Source: Catenovulum adriaticum (GTDB taxonomy: Bacteria > Pseudomonadota > Gammaproteobacteria > Enterobacterales > Alteromonadaceae). Taken from it: DNA of 64,000 bases. Below, piece after piece: positions 1 through 8,440 of this stretch. How positions within the stretch are numbered: the stretch's first letter is position 1; the number at the start of each line of letters is the position of its first letter. Both the position numbers and the translations under genes were made by a program. The notes below the pieces were generated by a model. It worked only from the letters and a program-made list of their open reading frames with translations. It made no database searches and was not told the origin of the DNA. The stretch covers positions 372,001 to 436,000 of the forward strand of contig NZ_CP109965.1 of assembly GCF_026725475.1 (NCBI RefSeq), read 5' to 3'.

Positions 1-119
1 GATTATTTACAACGGATGAAACAACAGTTGCTCGTATTTATCATTTAGATAGAGGCTACGAGCAGCTTGAAGTTAAATTAACTGCTTTAGGCGCCGACGT
101 TAGGCGTGTTGCTGGGTAA
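1..119 (+). CDS. murA: UDP-N-acetylglucosamine 1-carboxyvinyltransferase, C-terminal end (partial)
   Basis: Only the last 38 codons are in the window, in the frame starting at base 3, ending with TAA at 117-119. The visible tail runs through TTDETTVARIYHLDRGYE and ends LGADVRRVAG, which resembles the C-terminus of MurA, the cytoplasmic enzyme that transfers enolpyruvate from PEP to UDP-GlcNAc in the first committed step of peptidoglycan synthesis. The catalytic loop lies outside the window, so the call rests on the C-terminal signature alone. The last 33 bases overlap the 3' end of degS, which is read on the opposite strand. Confidence 0.8.
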   Translation, partial: LFTTDETTVARIYHLDRGYEQLEVKLTALGADVRRVAG

Positions 120-1193
120 TTCTGAAATTGTAACCTTTAATTGTAACCGAGAACCTTTACGTAATATCGTTATAGGTAGCTCGGTTCCAGGTTTAGTTTC
201 TGCAATGAGATCCAGTGTTTGTGTTCGCCCGGTGACTGCCTGATGATCGATTTCAATAATGATATCATTAGGCAATATCCCCGCTTTATCTGCTGGGCCA
301 TCTGGTTCAACCATAGTGACAATAATACCAACTGGTGTGACTAAATCATCGCTGGTTTGAACAAAGGTTTCTTTACCAGATAAACCTAAATAGCCTCTTA
401 CGACTCGCCCATCTGTTGCTATTTTTCGTAAAATAGTTAGCGCTAATTTAGCTGGAACTGCAAAAAATATCCCTTGTGCTTGATTATTTCGTCTGGCAGA
501 CGCGTAGTTAAATGAGTTAATACCAACTAAATAGCCATCACTATCAACTAAGGCGCCACCTGAATTACCATCATTTATGGCTGCATCCATCTGAATAAAG
601 TCTGCATAATTAGAGCTAAGACCAGCTCGACCTGTGGCACTAACAATACCTTGGGTTATGGTTTGGCCTAAATTATATGGATTGCCTATGGCTAATACTA
701 AATCGCCCGCTTGAGAGGTTAAGTTTGGATCAATTGGCGCAACGGGTAAGTTTTCACTTTGAACATATAAAACGGCTAAATCAGTGTAAGGGTCGCTGCC
801 TATTAACTGAGCTTCAAACTGCCTACCATCTTGTAACGCAACTAAAATTTGTTCCGCATTTTTTACCACATGTTCAGCAGTTAAGATAAAACCGTTTGAC
901 GAGACAATTACCCCAGATCCTAAAGTTCTAATCGCTCTTTTGCTGTTATAAAAACGCTCATCAATTTCGAAGCCTTGAGTGTAAATATTAACTACTGCAG
1001 GCGCCGCACGAGCTACCGCTTTTGCAAATGATATCGGTTTTCTTGGAGCCGACTTTTCACTAAACAGAGACTGCCATAAAATATTATTTTGACGAACCTC
1101 GGGTAGTGCAGCAAACAATACAATCGTTAAAATTACAGCTATGGCTAAGGTGTTTAAAATAAATTGTAGTGTGCGTGATACTTTTAGGGGCAT
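87..1193 (-). CDS. degS: DegS-type inner-membrane serine endoprotease
   Basis: Protein of 368 residues. One hydrophobic segment near the N-terminus (about residues 10-30) anchors it in the inner membrane. An S1C trypsin-like domain follows with the triad His108 (TAEHVV), Asp138 (TDLAVL) and Ser211 (GNSGG), then a single PDZ domain. DegS senses unfolded outer-membrane proteins and starts RseA cleavage, which releases sigma-E. The ATG at 1193 is preferred because an AAGG lies eight bases before it; the upstream TTG/ATG reading would run through the degQ terminator. The usual family length is about 355. It lies directly downstream of degQ, the same order as in E. coli. Confidence 0.93.
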   Translation of the reverse strand: MPLKVSRTLQFILNTLAIAVILTIVLFAALPEVRQNNILWQSLFSEKSAPRKPISFAKAVARAAPAVVNIYTQGFEIDERFYNSKRAIRTLGSGVIVSSNGFILTAEHVVKNAEQILVALQDGRQFEAQLIGSDPYTDLAVLYVQSENLPVAPIDPNLTSQAGDLVLAIGNPYNLGQTITQGIVSATGRAGLSSNYADFIQMDAAINDGNSGGALVDSDGYLVGINSFNYASARRNNQAQGIFFAVPAKLALTILRKIATDGRVVRGYLGLSGKETFVQTSDDLVTPVGIIVTMVEPDGPADKAGILPNDIIIEIDHQAVTGRTQTLDLIAETKPGTELPITILRKGSRLQLKVTISELPSNTPNVGA

Positions 1194-1210
1194 TACAAAA
1201 GCCTTAAATA

Positions 1211-1232
1211 AAAGACCCGGCAAAGCCGGGTC
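1211..1232 (-). terminator. Rho-independent terminator after degQ
   Basis: An 8-bp perfect stem (GACCCGGC / GCCGGGTC) with a three-base loop is followed on the minus strand by TTTTATTT. It sits between the degQ stop and the degS start, so degS probably depends on its own promoter or on read-through. Confidence 0.8.
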
Positions 1233-1266
1233 ATACAAGGTAAACTTGAATGTAGCGTTGTTTTAA

Positions 1267-2631
1267 TTAACGGATTACCAGATAAAGCTGACTGCGGCCG
1301 CGCACTACATTAAGTGCAATAATACCGTTTTGATCTTCTAGCTTATCTCTTAAATCAGCTAAGTTTTCTACACGCTGTCGGTTTACCCCAATAATAACAT
1401 CATCTTGCTGTAAACCAATAGCGGCAGCTGCACTACGTTTATCTAATGCTTTAACTTCAACTCCTGCTTGGCCGTCTTGAGTTTTTCCATTTGTAAGTTC
1501 AGAGCCTTCAAGTGCAGGGTGGATCACAGACGCTTTAATGTTATCGCCTTTGGATTCGCGTAAAGTGACCGGAATGGTTATTTTATCACCGTCACGAATA
1601 ACGCCTAATTTAACTGTTGCACCTGCGCCCATGGTGCCAATTTTTGCTCTGAGCTCAAAGAATGAATTCACTGCTTTACCGTTAATGCTAATGATGGCAT
1701 CACCGGGTTTTAAGCCCGCTTCTTGTGCGGCAGTATCTTCAAATACCTGACGAACAATAGCGCCTTGTGAGGTTGATAAATCAAAGGCTTTAGCAATACC
1801 CGCATCAATATTATCGCCAGAGATACCAAGTACACCGCGTTTAACTTCGCCAAACTCAACAATTTGTTTAACCAAATTGTTCATCATATTTGAAGGAATC
1901 GCGAAACCAATACCCACATTACCGCCATGAGGGCCTAAAATAGCGGTGTTAATACCAATTAACTTTCCGTCTAGGCTGACTAAAGCACCGCCTGAATTAC
2001 CGCTGTTTATAGCAGCATCCGTTTGAATAAAGTTTTCATAGCCTTCAATTCCAAGACCGCTTCTGCCCAGTGCGCTAACAATACCAGAAGTGACGGTTTG
2101 ACCAATTGCGAACGGGTTGCCGATGGCGATGGCAAAATCACCGACACGAAGCTTATCTGAGTCAGCCAGTGGAATATCAGTTAAATCCTCAGCTTCAATT
2201 TGCAATAAAGCCACATCTGTTTCTGAATCTGAGCCTAATTTTTTTGCCTCGTATTGTTTACCATTTTTTAAAGTAATTAAAATTTCATCCGTATCAGCAA
2301 TGACATGATGGTTGGTAACAATGTAACCTTTTTTTGCATCAATAATAACCCCAGAACCAGCGGTTTGGAAAGGTTGCTCTTGCATTCGGGGTTGAGCATT
2401 TTGTCCAAAAAAACGCCTGAAAACTTCTGGTATTTGTTGTTTATTTTGTTTCATCCCTGTGGCTGAAATATTAACCACTGCTGGAGTGGCTTTTTCTAGC
2501 ATTGGTGCCAGCGAAGGCGTTTCTTGTTTGTTATTATCAAACCAAGGAATAGCCGCATTTGCTATTGGCGTAACGGCGAGTGCTGCGGCTAACATAGTGG
2601 CTTTAAAAAAAGTTAAACAGTTTGCTTTCAA
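1267..2631 (-). CDS. degQ: Periplasmic serine protease/chaperone DegQ (Do family)
   Basis: Protein of 454 residues, close to the 455 of E. coli DegQ. A signal peptide of about 26 residues ends at ANA/AIPW. The protease domain carries His109 (TNHHV), Asp139 (SETDVALL) and Ser213 (GNSGG), followed by two PDZ domains. It degrades or refolds damaged envelope proteins in the periplasm. The start codon is TTG at 2631, with a strong AGGAGA seven bases upstream; the next ATG (codon 13) would remove the charged n-region of the signal peptide. The gene could equally be called degP, but the neighbours zapG and degS match the degQ locus. Confidence 0.93.
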   Translation of the reverse strand: MKANCLTFFKATMLAAALAVTPIANAAIPWFDNNKQETPSLAPMLEKATPAVVNISATGMKQNKQQIPEVFRRFFGQNAQPRMQEQPFQTAGSGVIIDAKKGYIVTNHHVIADTDEILITLKNGKQYEAKKLGSDSETDVALLQIEAEDLTDIPLADSDKLRVGDFAIAIGNPFAIGQTVTSGIVSALGRSGLGIEGYENFIQTDAAINSGNSGGALVSLDGKLIGINTAILGPHGGNVGIGFAIPSNMMNNLVKQIVEFGEVKRGVLGISGDNIDAGIAKAFDLSTSQGAIVRQVFEDTAAQEAGLKPGDAIISINGKAVNSFFELRAKIGTMGAGATVKLGVIRDGDKITIPVTLRESKGDNIKASVIHPALEGSELTNGKTQDGQAGVEVKALDKRSAAAAIGLQQDDVIIGVNRQRVENLADLRDKLEDQNGIIALNVVRGRSQLYLVIR

Positions 2632-2679
2632 TGTGAATTCTCCTGATAAAAAATGAAATTGAAAGGGTTGTTACTCATT

Positions 2680-2708
2680 TAAAGACATAAACAATTAAAA
2701 AAAAGTTC
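2680..2708 (-). promoter_or_regulatory. Possible sigma-E promoter for degQ
   Basis: On the minus strand GAACTT (2703-2708) is followed after 16 bases by GTCTTT, close to the sigma-E pattern GGAACTT-N15/16-GTCTAA. It lies about 50 bases upstream of the degQ start. The -10 is imperfect, so the call is tentative. Confidence 0.35.
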
Positions 2709-2713
2709 AATCC

Positions 2714-3148
2714 TTATTGCTTATTTTCAGCTTCAAACCAACCCATTTTATTTTCAGAATAATCAAGTGGAATCGCTTTAGTTGGCGACTCTAAGTCTGC
2801 TTTTTCTGATGATTTTTTTGATGCAGTTTGGTTTAGTAATTCACTAATCTCAGGGCTAAAAAACGGAATGTATTCTTTATTGTCTTGCTTTTCGGTTAGC
2901 GCTGTAAGCTGTTTTTGTGAATCACTAGCGGCCGTTTGTGCTTGTTGCGCAATATTTTGCATCGCATCATTCACTGACGTTAAATAGTTGTTTACTTCAT
3001 TTTTGAAGCTTTCTTGCGACTTCATATGCTTGTCTAGTTCAGCTTCTAACTCTTGTTGCTTACCTGTTAATGCTGGAATGATACGTCCGGCTGCAAAACC
3101 TGCTAAACCGCCAACTAAAAAAATAACTACGCCTGTTAACCATGTCAT
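2714..3148 (-). CDS. zapG: ZapG/YhcB family (DUF1043) membrane-anchored division/envelope protein
   Basis: Protein of 144 residues with one N-terminal transmembrane helix of glycine-rich character (LTGVVIFLVGGLAGFAAG, about residues 4-21). A long polar region predicted to form a coiled coil follows (about residues 30-90), with a low-complexity C-terminus. YhcB/ZapG is an inner-membrane protein linked to the divisome and to coordination of cell-wall and lipid synthesis. Its placement between degQ and the divergent zapE is the conserved arrangement and supports the name. Confidence 0.85.
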   Translation of the reverse strand: MTWLTGVVIFLVGGLAGFAAGRIIPALTGKQQELEAELDKHMKSQESFKNEVNNYLTSVNDAMQNIAQQAQTAASDSQKQLTALTEKQDNKEYIPFFSPEISELLNQTASKKSSEKADLESPTKAIPLDYSENKMGWFEAENKQ

Positions 3149-3225
3149 GATGAATTACCTCAAAAAAAAGATTAGCATTACACAATCTATTTATAAAATA
3201 TAACGAACTGTCGATTTAACTAATT

Positions 3226-4326
3226 ATGACAACTCCAATGAAGCAATACCAGCAAGATTTAGCAACAGGTAAACTTGTTGCTGATCCGGCACAGGCAGAA
3301 GCTGTAGAGCTATTAAATAATTTGCATCAACAATTAAGTGATTCTATTAACGTACCAAATAATTGGATTACTAAGATTAAATATTTATTTTCCTCTGCAA
3401 AAAATCAAGCTTTAGACGGGCTTTATTTTTGGGGAGGCGTTGGTCGCGGTAAAACCTATTTAATGGATTTGTTTTATCATAGCTTACCATTTGAGCAGAA
3501 ATACCGCGTGCATTTTCATCGGTTTATGCATCACATTCACCAGCGCCTGAATGTTTTAAAGGGTCAAAAAAATCCGCTTGAAGTGATTGCAAGTGAATTA
3601 GCGCAATCTTATCAAATAATTTGTTTTGATGAATTTTTTGTTTCTGATATTACTGATGCTATGTTATTAGCGGGTTTAATGGAAGCCTTGTTTGAGCGTA
3701 ATGTGGTTTTTGTCGCAACCTCAAATATTCCGCCCGATCAGTTATACAAAAATGGCCTGCAACGCGCACGTTTTATGCCCGCTATTGAACTAATTAAAAA
3801 ACACTGCCGAGTGATGAACTTAGACAGTGGAATTGATTACAGAATGAGAGCTTTAACTCAAGCTGAAATTTACCACTCACCATTAGATGAACAAGCAGAC
3901 CAAAACTTACACACCTATTTTAAACAGCTTGCAGTGGGTGACATTAAAGCAGATAAATCAATTGATATAGAGCACAGAGCAATACAAACCCGTTTTTTAT
4001 CACAAGGTATGGTGTGGTTTGATTTTTATCAGCTTTGCGATGGTCCTCGCAGCCAAAATGACTATATTGAAATTAGTAAGTGTTTTAACACAGTACTATT
4101 AAGTGGCGTTAGGCAAATGAGTGAACAGAATGATGATATTGCCCGACGTTTTATTGCTATGGTAGATGAGTTTTACGAGCGTCATGTGAAACTTATTATT
4201 TCGGCAGAAGTTGAGTTAACCCAACTTTATACTCAAGGTCGACTTAATTTTGAATTTAAGCGCTGTATTAGCCGGTTGCAAGAAATGCAATCGCATGAAT
4301 ATTTGGCATTAGCGCATTTGTGTTAA
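3226..4326 (+). CDS. zapE: Cell division protein ZapE (AFG1-like ATPase)
   Basis: Protein of 366 residues (E. coli about 375). The Walker A is GGVGRGKT (about residues 66-73) and the Walker B is IICFDEF (about residues 130-136), both typical of the AFG1/YhcM P-loop family. ZapE associates with the Z ring in the cytoplasm during constriction, mainly under low oxygen or stress. It is transcribed away from zapG with 77 bases between them, which must hold both promoters. Confidence 0.92.
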   Translation: MTTPMKQYQQDLATGKLVADPAQAEAVELLNNLHQQLSDSINVPNNWITKIKYLFSSAKNQALDGLYFWGGVGRGKTYLMDLFYHSLPFEQKYRVHFHRFMHHIHQRLNVLKGQKNPLEVIASELAQSYQIICFDEFFVSDITDAMLLAGLMEALFERNVVFVATSNIPPDQLYKNGLQRARFMPAIELIKKHCRVMNLDSGIDYRMRALTQAEIYHSPLDEQADQNLHTYFKQLAVGDIKADKSIDIEHRAIQTRFLSQGMVWFDFYQLCDGPRSQNDYIEISKCFNTVLLSGVRQMSEQNDDIARRFIAMVDEFYERHVKLIISAEVELTQLYTQGRLNFEFKRCISRLQEMQSHEYLALAHLC

Positions 4327-4507
4327 TTTTGAAAAAATTACACTCTGGCACGTAAAAAATTGAGTATGAACGTTATGATTAGTGACTCATTTTATTTTTC
4401 CATATAAAAAACAATTGAGTAAGTAATTGGCATGCTTTTAGCTTCTTCAAAAGTGTATTAAATCAATATTTAATTTTACTGAGTAAAGCTTAACGAAGGA
4501 GGCTGTT

Positions 4508-5065
4508 ATGAAACTTACCCAAACTCAATCTGTTATTACGGCGGCATTATTAAGTGTTTCTGCAATGTCGGTATCAGCTAATAATAACTGGGAAAATGAA
4601 GCAAAAGACGCTTGGATAGATGGAAAGGCTGAATCAACGTTATTATTAAATACTAATCTAAACTCATTTGACATTAATACAGATGTAAAAGATGGTAGGG
4701 TCACTTTAACGGGTAGGGTTGATAGTGAAATCGACAAAGCACTTGCTGAAGAACTGGTTGAAAATTTAGAAGGTGTTGAAGATATTGACAATGAAATTAC
4801 GGTTCAAAGTGAAAGTGACGTTAAAGATGAACCGAATGAAATGTTATCATCGTTAAAAGATTCTAAAGTAGCCAGTGTTGTTAAAACCCGTTTATTAATG
4901 GAAAGTGAAGTGAGTGGTACCGACATAGATGTTGACTCAAAAAACGGCGTGGTTATTTTACAAGGCGAAGTTGACACTAAAGCGGAGCAAGATTTGGCTA
5001 TTGCTATTGCAAAAAATACCAACGATGTAAAAGAAGTTATTGATAATATTGAGATTATTAATTAA
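4508..5065 (+). CDS. Periplasmic BON-domain protein (OsmY-like)
   Basis: Protein of 185 residues. A signal peptide ends near VSA/NNN (about residue 25). Two BON domains follow, roughly residues 38-103 and 115-183, each with the pattern of conserved glycine-valine (DGRVTLTGRVDS; NGVVILQGEVDT). BON proteins of the OsmY/DolP type bind phospholipid membranes or stabilise envelope proteins and are often induced by osmotic stress. A strong AGGAGG lies five bases before the ATG. It stands alone between zapE and the ribosomal operon and has its own terminator. The precise role is not known. Confidence 0.8.
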   Translation: MKLTQTQSVITAALLSVSAMSVSANNNWENEAKDAWIDGKAESTLLLNTNLNSFDINTDVKDGRVTLTGRVDSEIDKALAEELVENLEGVEDIDNEITVQSESDVKDEPNEMLSSLKDSKVASVVKTRLLMESEVSGTDIDVDSKNGVVILQGEVDTKAEQDLAIAIAKNTNDVKEVIDNIEIIN

Positions 5066-5101
5066 TTACTAGGTTTTATTTTATAAATCTTACTTACTTT
5101 G

Positions 5102-5134
5102 CCAGCCGAGAACTTGTTGCTCGGCTGGTTTTTT
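5102..5134 (+). terminator. Rho-independent terminator after the BON protein gene
   Basis: A 9-bp perfect stem (CCAGCCGAG / CTCGGCTGG) with a nine-base loop, followed by six T. It insulates the rplM promoter from upstream transcription. Confidence 0.9.
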
Positions 5135-5199
5135 AGTGCTCTATTTTTATGCGTTCTGTGTAATTGAATAAAATTAGTCCAAAAAAACTTCAATTTTAC

Positions 5200-5360
5200 G
5201 TGATCTTTTAATATGCCTCCTATATAATGCGCGCCTCCCACCCGGTTGACAGGCTAATAATTGGCCTTTGACAAATTCTCGAAGGGGTTTTTGACATAAA
5301 CTAGGGGAGACATTTTGGTCTCCAACTGTGGAATTTTTAAGTATTTAGGTTAAATTCGAA
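5200..5360 (+). promoter_or_regulatory. rplM-rpsI promoter and structured leader
   Basis: A consensus -10 TATAAT lies at 5223-5228, followed by a GC-rich discriminator typical of ribosomal protein promoters; the -35 is weak. The leader of about 130 bases contains three TTGACA hexamers at 5246, 5268 and 5291, and a 6-bp hairpin GGAGAC / GTCTCC at 5306-5323. In E. coli L13 represses its own operon through the rplM leader; a similar role for this hairpin is inference. Confidence 0.65.
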
Positions 5361-5789
5361 ATGACAACTTTTTCTGCAAAGCCTGAATCTGTTAAGCGCG
5401 ACTGGTATGTAGTTGACGCTGACGGTAAGACTTTAGGTCGTTTAGCAACTGAAATCGCAACTCGCTTACGCGGTAAACATAAGCCAGAGTATACTCCTCA
5501 CGTAGACACAGGCGATTATATCGTCGTTGTTAATGCTGAGAAAGTAGCTGTAACAGGTGCTAAGCGTAGCGATAAAACGTATTATTCGCATTCTGGTTTC
5601 CCAGGTGGAATCAAATCAATTACTTTTGATAAGTTAATTGAGAAAAAACCAGAAATGATCATCGAGAGCGCTGTTAAAGGTATGCTTCCGAAGGGTCCAT
5701 TGGGTCGTGCAATGTTCCGTAAACTTAAAGTTTACGCGGGTGCTGAGCATAACCATCAGGCACAACAACCACAAACATTGGACATCTAA
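5361..5789 (+). CDS. rplM: 50S ribosomal protein L13
   Basis: Protein of 142 residues, the exact usual length. It begins with the typical MTTFSAKPESVKRDWYVVDA and carries the GRLATEIA, HYSHSG-like and MLPKGPLGR segments of L13. L13 is an early-assembly protein of the large subunit. It is the first gene of a two-gene operon with rpsI, 15 bases downstream, as in nearly all gammaproteobacteria. Confidence 0.99.
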   Translation: MTTFSAKPESVKRDWYVVDADGKTLGRLATEIATRLRGKHKPEYTPHVDTGDYIVVVNAEKVAVTGAKRSDKTYYSHSGFPGGIKSITFDKLIEKKPEMIIESAVKGMLPKGPLGRAMFRKLKVYAGAEHNHQAQQPQTLDI

Positions 5790-5804
5790 TCCGGAGAGAC
5801 TACT

Positions 5805-6197
5805 ATGGCAGAAACTCAATACTATGGTACTGGTCGTCGTAAAAGCTCAACAGCTCGCGTCTTTTTAAGACCAGGTACAGGTAATATTACAATTAACAAA
5901 CGTACAATCGAAACTTATTTCGGTCGTGAAACTGCTCGTATGGTTGTTCGTCAACCGTTAGAGTTGCTTGAAATGTCTGAAAAATTCGATTTATACATCA
6001 CAGTTGCTGGTGGCGGTACTACAGGTCAAGCTGGTGCTATCCGTCACGGTATTACTCGTGCATTAATGGAATTTGATGAGACTTTACGTCCTTCATTACG
6101 TCAAGCGGGTTATGTTACTCGTGATGCACGTCGTGTTGAACGTAAGAAAGTGGGTCTTAAGAAAGCTCGTAAGCGTCCACAATTCTCAAAACGTTAA
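5805..6197 (+). CDS. rpsI: 30S ribosomal protein S9
   Basis: Protein of 130 residues, the usual length. The start YYGTGRRKSSTARV and the C-terminal KARKRPQFSKR are diagnostic; the basic tail reaches the P site and contacts tRNA. A GGAGAG precedes the ATG. It is co-transcribed with rplM and followed by a terminator. Confidence 0.99.
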   Translation: MAETQYYGTGRRKSSTARVFLRPGTGNITINKRTIETYFGRETARMVVRQPLELLEMSEKFDLYITVAGGGTTGQAGAIRHGITRALMEFDETLRPSLRQAGYVTRDARRVERKKVGLKKARKRPQFSKR

Positions 6198-6223
6198 TAC
6201 GTTTTTTATGCTTATTCAAAAAA

Positions 6224-6247
6224 ACCCGGTTTTACCGGGTTTTTTTT
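6224..6247 (+). terminator. Rho-independent terminator after rpsI
   Basis: A 7-bp stem ACCCGGT / ACCGGGT with a TTT loop, followed by seven or more T. Confidence 0.92.
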
Positions 6248-6351
6248 TGCAAATACCGTTAGGCAATTAGGTTTGTTATTTATCAATGACCACCTAAGCT
6301 GTATGTAAAAGCACCCAAGTTAGCGATATTAGTTAGTAAAAAGTGACGTTT

Positions 6352-6365
6352 ATGATTTAGATCAA
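6352..6365 (+). promoter_or_regulatory. FNR/EtrA-like box upstream of petABC
   Basis: ATGATTTAGATCAA differs from the FNR consensus TTGAT-N4-ATCAA at only the first base. It lies about 215 bases before petA within a 381-base gap (6198-6578) that otherwise holds the rpsI terminator and AT-rich sequence with no gene. A respiratory complex is a plausible oxygen-regulated target, but no promoter was located, so its position relative to transcription is unknown. Confidence 0.4.
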
Positions 6366-6578
6366 TTCTAAACATAGCTTTTTTTACTGTTTTTATGGGA
6401 TTTCCTTGTCAGTTATCGGGTTTTTTTTATATCATTCGGTATATTTTTCACCTCGTGCCTACTAGGCGGATCTTTTTTAGTTGATATGACGGATTTTTTT
6501 CTCAAAAATTCCCATGACAACCAAAAAATTCTGTCAGCGGGTCGTTAGTTTTTAGAATCTAGTCTCGGAGAAGATTGA

Positions 6579-7169
6579 ATGAGTAATGCGCCTGTTAATA
6601 ACGGTCGCCGTCGCTTCTTAACCGTCGCAACTTCGGTTGTTGGTGGGGTGGGTGCTGCCGGAGCAGTTGTACCTTTCATCGCGTCCTGGAACCCAAGTGC
6701 TAAAGCAAAAGCTGCCGGTGCACCAGTTGAAGTAAATATCAGTAAACTGGAAGCGGGCCAAATGCTACGTGTTGAATGGCGTGGTAAGCCAGTTTGGGTT
6801 GTTAAACGCACAGAAGAAATGTTAAAGGGCTTGGCTGAACACGAAGATAAACTTCGTGATGCAAACTCTGAAGTTGAACAGCAACCTGGTTATGCTCAAA
6901 ATAGAAACCGTTCTATTAAGCCTGAAATTTTTGTTGCCGTGGGTATTTGTACTCATTTAGGTTGTTCTCCACAATATTTGCCAGAAGCATTTGCTGAGCA
7001 AGTTGTAGGGGTTGCTTCTGGTTTTATGTGTCCTTGTCATGGCTCTAAATTTGATATGGCAGGCCGTGTATTTCAAAGTGTACCTGCGCCAACTAACTTG
7101 GTGATTCCACCGCATAAATATTTAGACGAGAACACAGTTCTTGTTGGTGATGACTCGGGAGCAGCATAA
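6579..7169 (+). CDS. petA: Ubiquinol-cytochrome c reductase iron-sulfur (Rieske) subunit
   Basis: Protein of 196 residues. A twin-arginine motif (RRRFLT, residues 10-15) precedes the single membrane anchor (about 16-36), so export is by the Tat pathway. The 2Fe-2S ligands are in CTHLGC (124-129) and CPCH (151-154). It shuttles electrons from ubiquinol at the Qo site to cytochrome c1 on the periplasmic face of complex III. It is the first gene of petABC, with two bases separating it from petB. Confidence 0.98.
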   Translation: MSNAPVNNGRRRFLTVATSVVGGVGAAGAVVPFIASWNPSAKAKAAGAPVEVNISKLEAGQMLRVEWRGKPVWVVKRTEEMLKGLAEHEDKLRDANSEVEQQPGYAQNRNRSIKPEIFVAVGICTHLGCSPQYLPEAFAEQVVGVASGFMCPCHGSKFDMAGRVFQSVPAPTNLVIPPHKYLDENTVLVGDDSGAA

Positions 7170-7171
7170 TT

Positions 7172-8440
7172 ATGTGGAAAAATTTACTTGATTGGATCGA
7201 ATATCGAATTCCAATGATGCGCGTTGCTAATATGCATGCGCTTCAATATCCTGCACCTAAAAACATGAATTTTTGGTATGTTTTTGGTTTTATCGCGACA
7301 GTTGTTTTAGTCAATCAAATCGTTACAGGTATTTGGTTAACTATGAACTACAACCCAAGTGCAGAAGGTGCATTTGCATCTGTTGAATATATCATGCGTG
7401 ATGTTGATTATGGCTGGGTGTTGCGTTACATGCACTCTACAGGGGCATCTGCTTTCTTCGTCGTTGTTTACCTGCATATGTTCCGCGGTATGATGTACGG
7501 CTCTTACCAAAAACCACGTGAATTACTATGGTTATTTGGTATGTTCATCTATTTGGCTCTAATGGCTGAAGCTTTCATGGGGTACTTGCTACCTTGGGGG
7601 CAAATGTCTTATTGGGGCGCTCAGGTTATTATTTCTTTATTTGGGGCAATTCCTGTTATCGGTGATGATTTAACGTTATGGATTCGAGGTGATTATGTTA
7701 TTTCAGGGGCCACGTTAAACCGTTTCTTTGCTTTGCATGTAATTGCACTGCCATTAGTTATTGTTGTTTTAGTCTTCTTGCACATTGTCGCATTACACGA
7801 GGTGGGGTCAAATAACCCTCAAGGGATTAATATCAAACACCCTAAAGGGTCACTAAAAGAAGAAGAAAAAACTAAGCATAAAATCCACGAATACTATACG
7901 TCTAAGTACGATATTATTGATGATGTAGTGCCTTTCTTCCCTCATATTGTATTAAAAGATTTGGTTGCGTTTACTATTTTCTGTGCAGGTTTTGCATATG
8001 TCATGTTTTTTAATCCAGAGATGGGCGGTTTTTTCCTTGAGCCACCAAACTTTGAGCCAGCAAACTCGTTAAAAACTCCTGAGCATATAGCCCCAGTATG
8101 GTACTTTACGCCTTTTTACGCCATTTTACGTGCGGTTCCAGATAAGCTATTGGGCGTGCTTTTAATGTTTGCTGCAATTGTTATGCTTGCGTTATTACCT
8201 TGGTTAGACCGTTGTAAAGTGCGCTCAGTAAAATACCGTTGTGGTTTACATAAAATTAATTTAGCTGTTTTTGTGATCAGCTTCGTTATTTTAGGTTGGT
8301 TAGGGATTAAACCTGCAACACCTACTTATACGTTAATGTCTCAATTCTTCTCATTTACTTACTTTGGCTTCTTCGGTCTATTGTGGTTGTATAGTAAAAA
8401 TGAGAAAACTAAGCCGTTACCAGCGAGAATTTCCAAATGA
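7172..8440 (+). CDS. petB: Cytochrome b subunit of the bc1 complex
   Basis: Protein of 422 residues with about eight membrane helices plus a C-terminal extension. The haem b histidines lie in the second and fourth helices (for example RYMHSTGAS and FALHVIALP). The Qo-site tetrad reads PVWY (in IAPVWYFTPFY) in place of the mitochondrial PEWY, a variant known in gammaproteobacteria. The protein carries the quinol-oxidising and quinone-reducing sites in the inner membrane. Its last four bases overlap the petC start, implying translational coupling. Confidence 0.98.
   Translation: MWKNLLDWIEYRIPMMRVANMHALQYPAPKNMNFWYVFGFIATVVLVNQIVTGIWLTMNYNPSAEGAFASVEYIMRDVDYGWVLRYMHSTGASAFFVVVYLHMFRGMMYGSYQKPRELLWLFGMFIYLALMAEAFMGYLLPWGQMSYWGAQVIISLFGAIPVIGDDLTLWIRGDYVISGATLNRFFALHVIALPLVIVVLVFLHIVALHEVGSNNPQGINIKHPKGSLKEEEKTKHKIHEYYTSKYDIIDDVVPFFPHIVLKDLVAFTIFCAGFAYVMFFNPEMGGFFLEPPNFEPANSLKTPEHIAPVWYFTPFYAILRAVPDKLLGVLLMFAAIVMLALLPWLDRCKVRSVKYRCGLHKINLAVFVISFVILGWLGIKPATPTYTLMSQFFSFTYFGFFGLLWLYSKNEKTKPLPARISK

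Noticed and set aside
1194..1238. Fifteen-codon N-terminal extension of DegS
   Set aside because: It reads through the degQ terminator and lacks a ribosome site; the ATG at 1193 has one and gives a normal membrane anchor.
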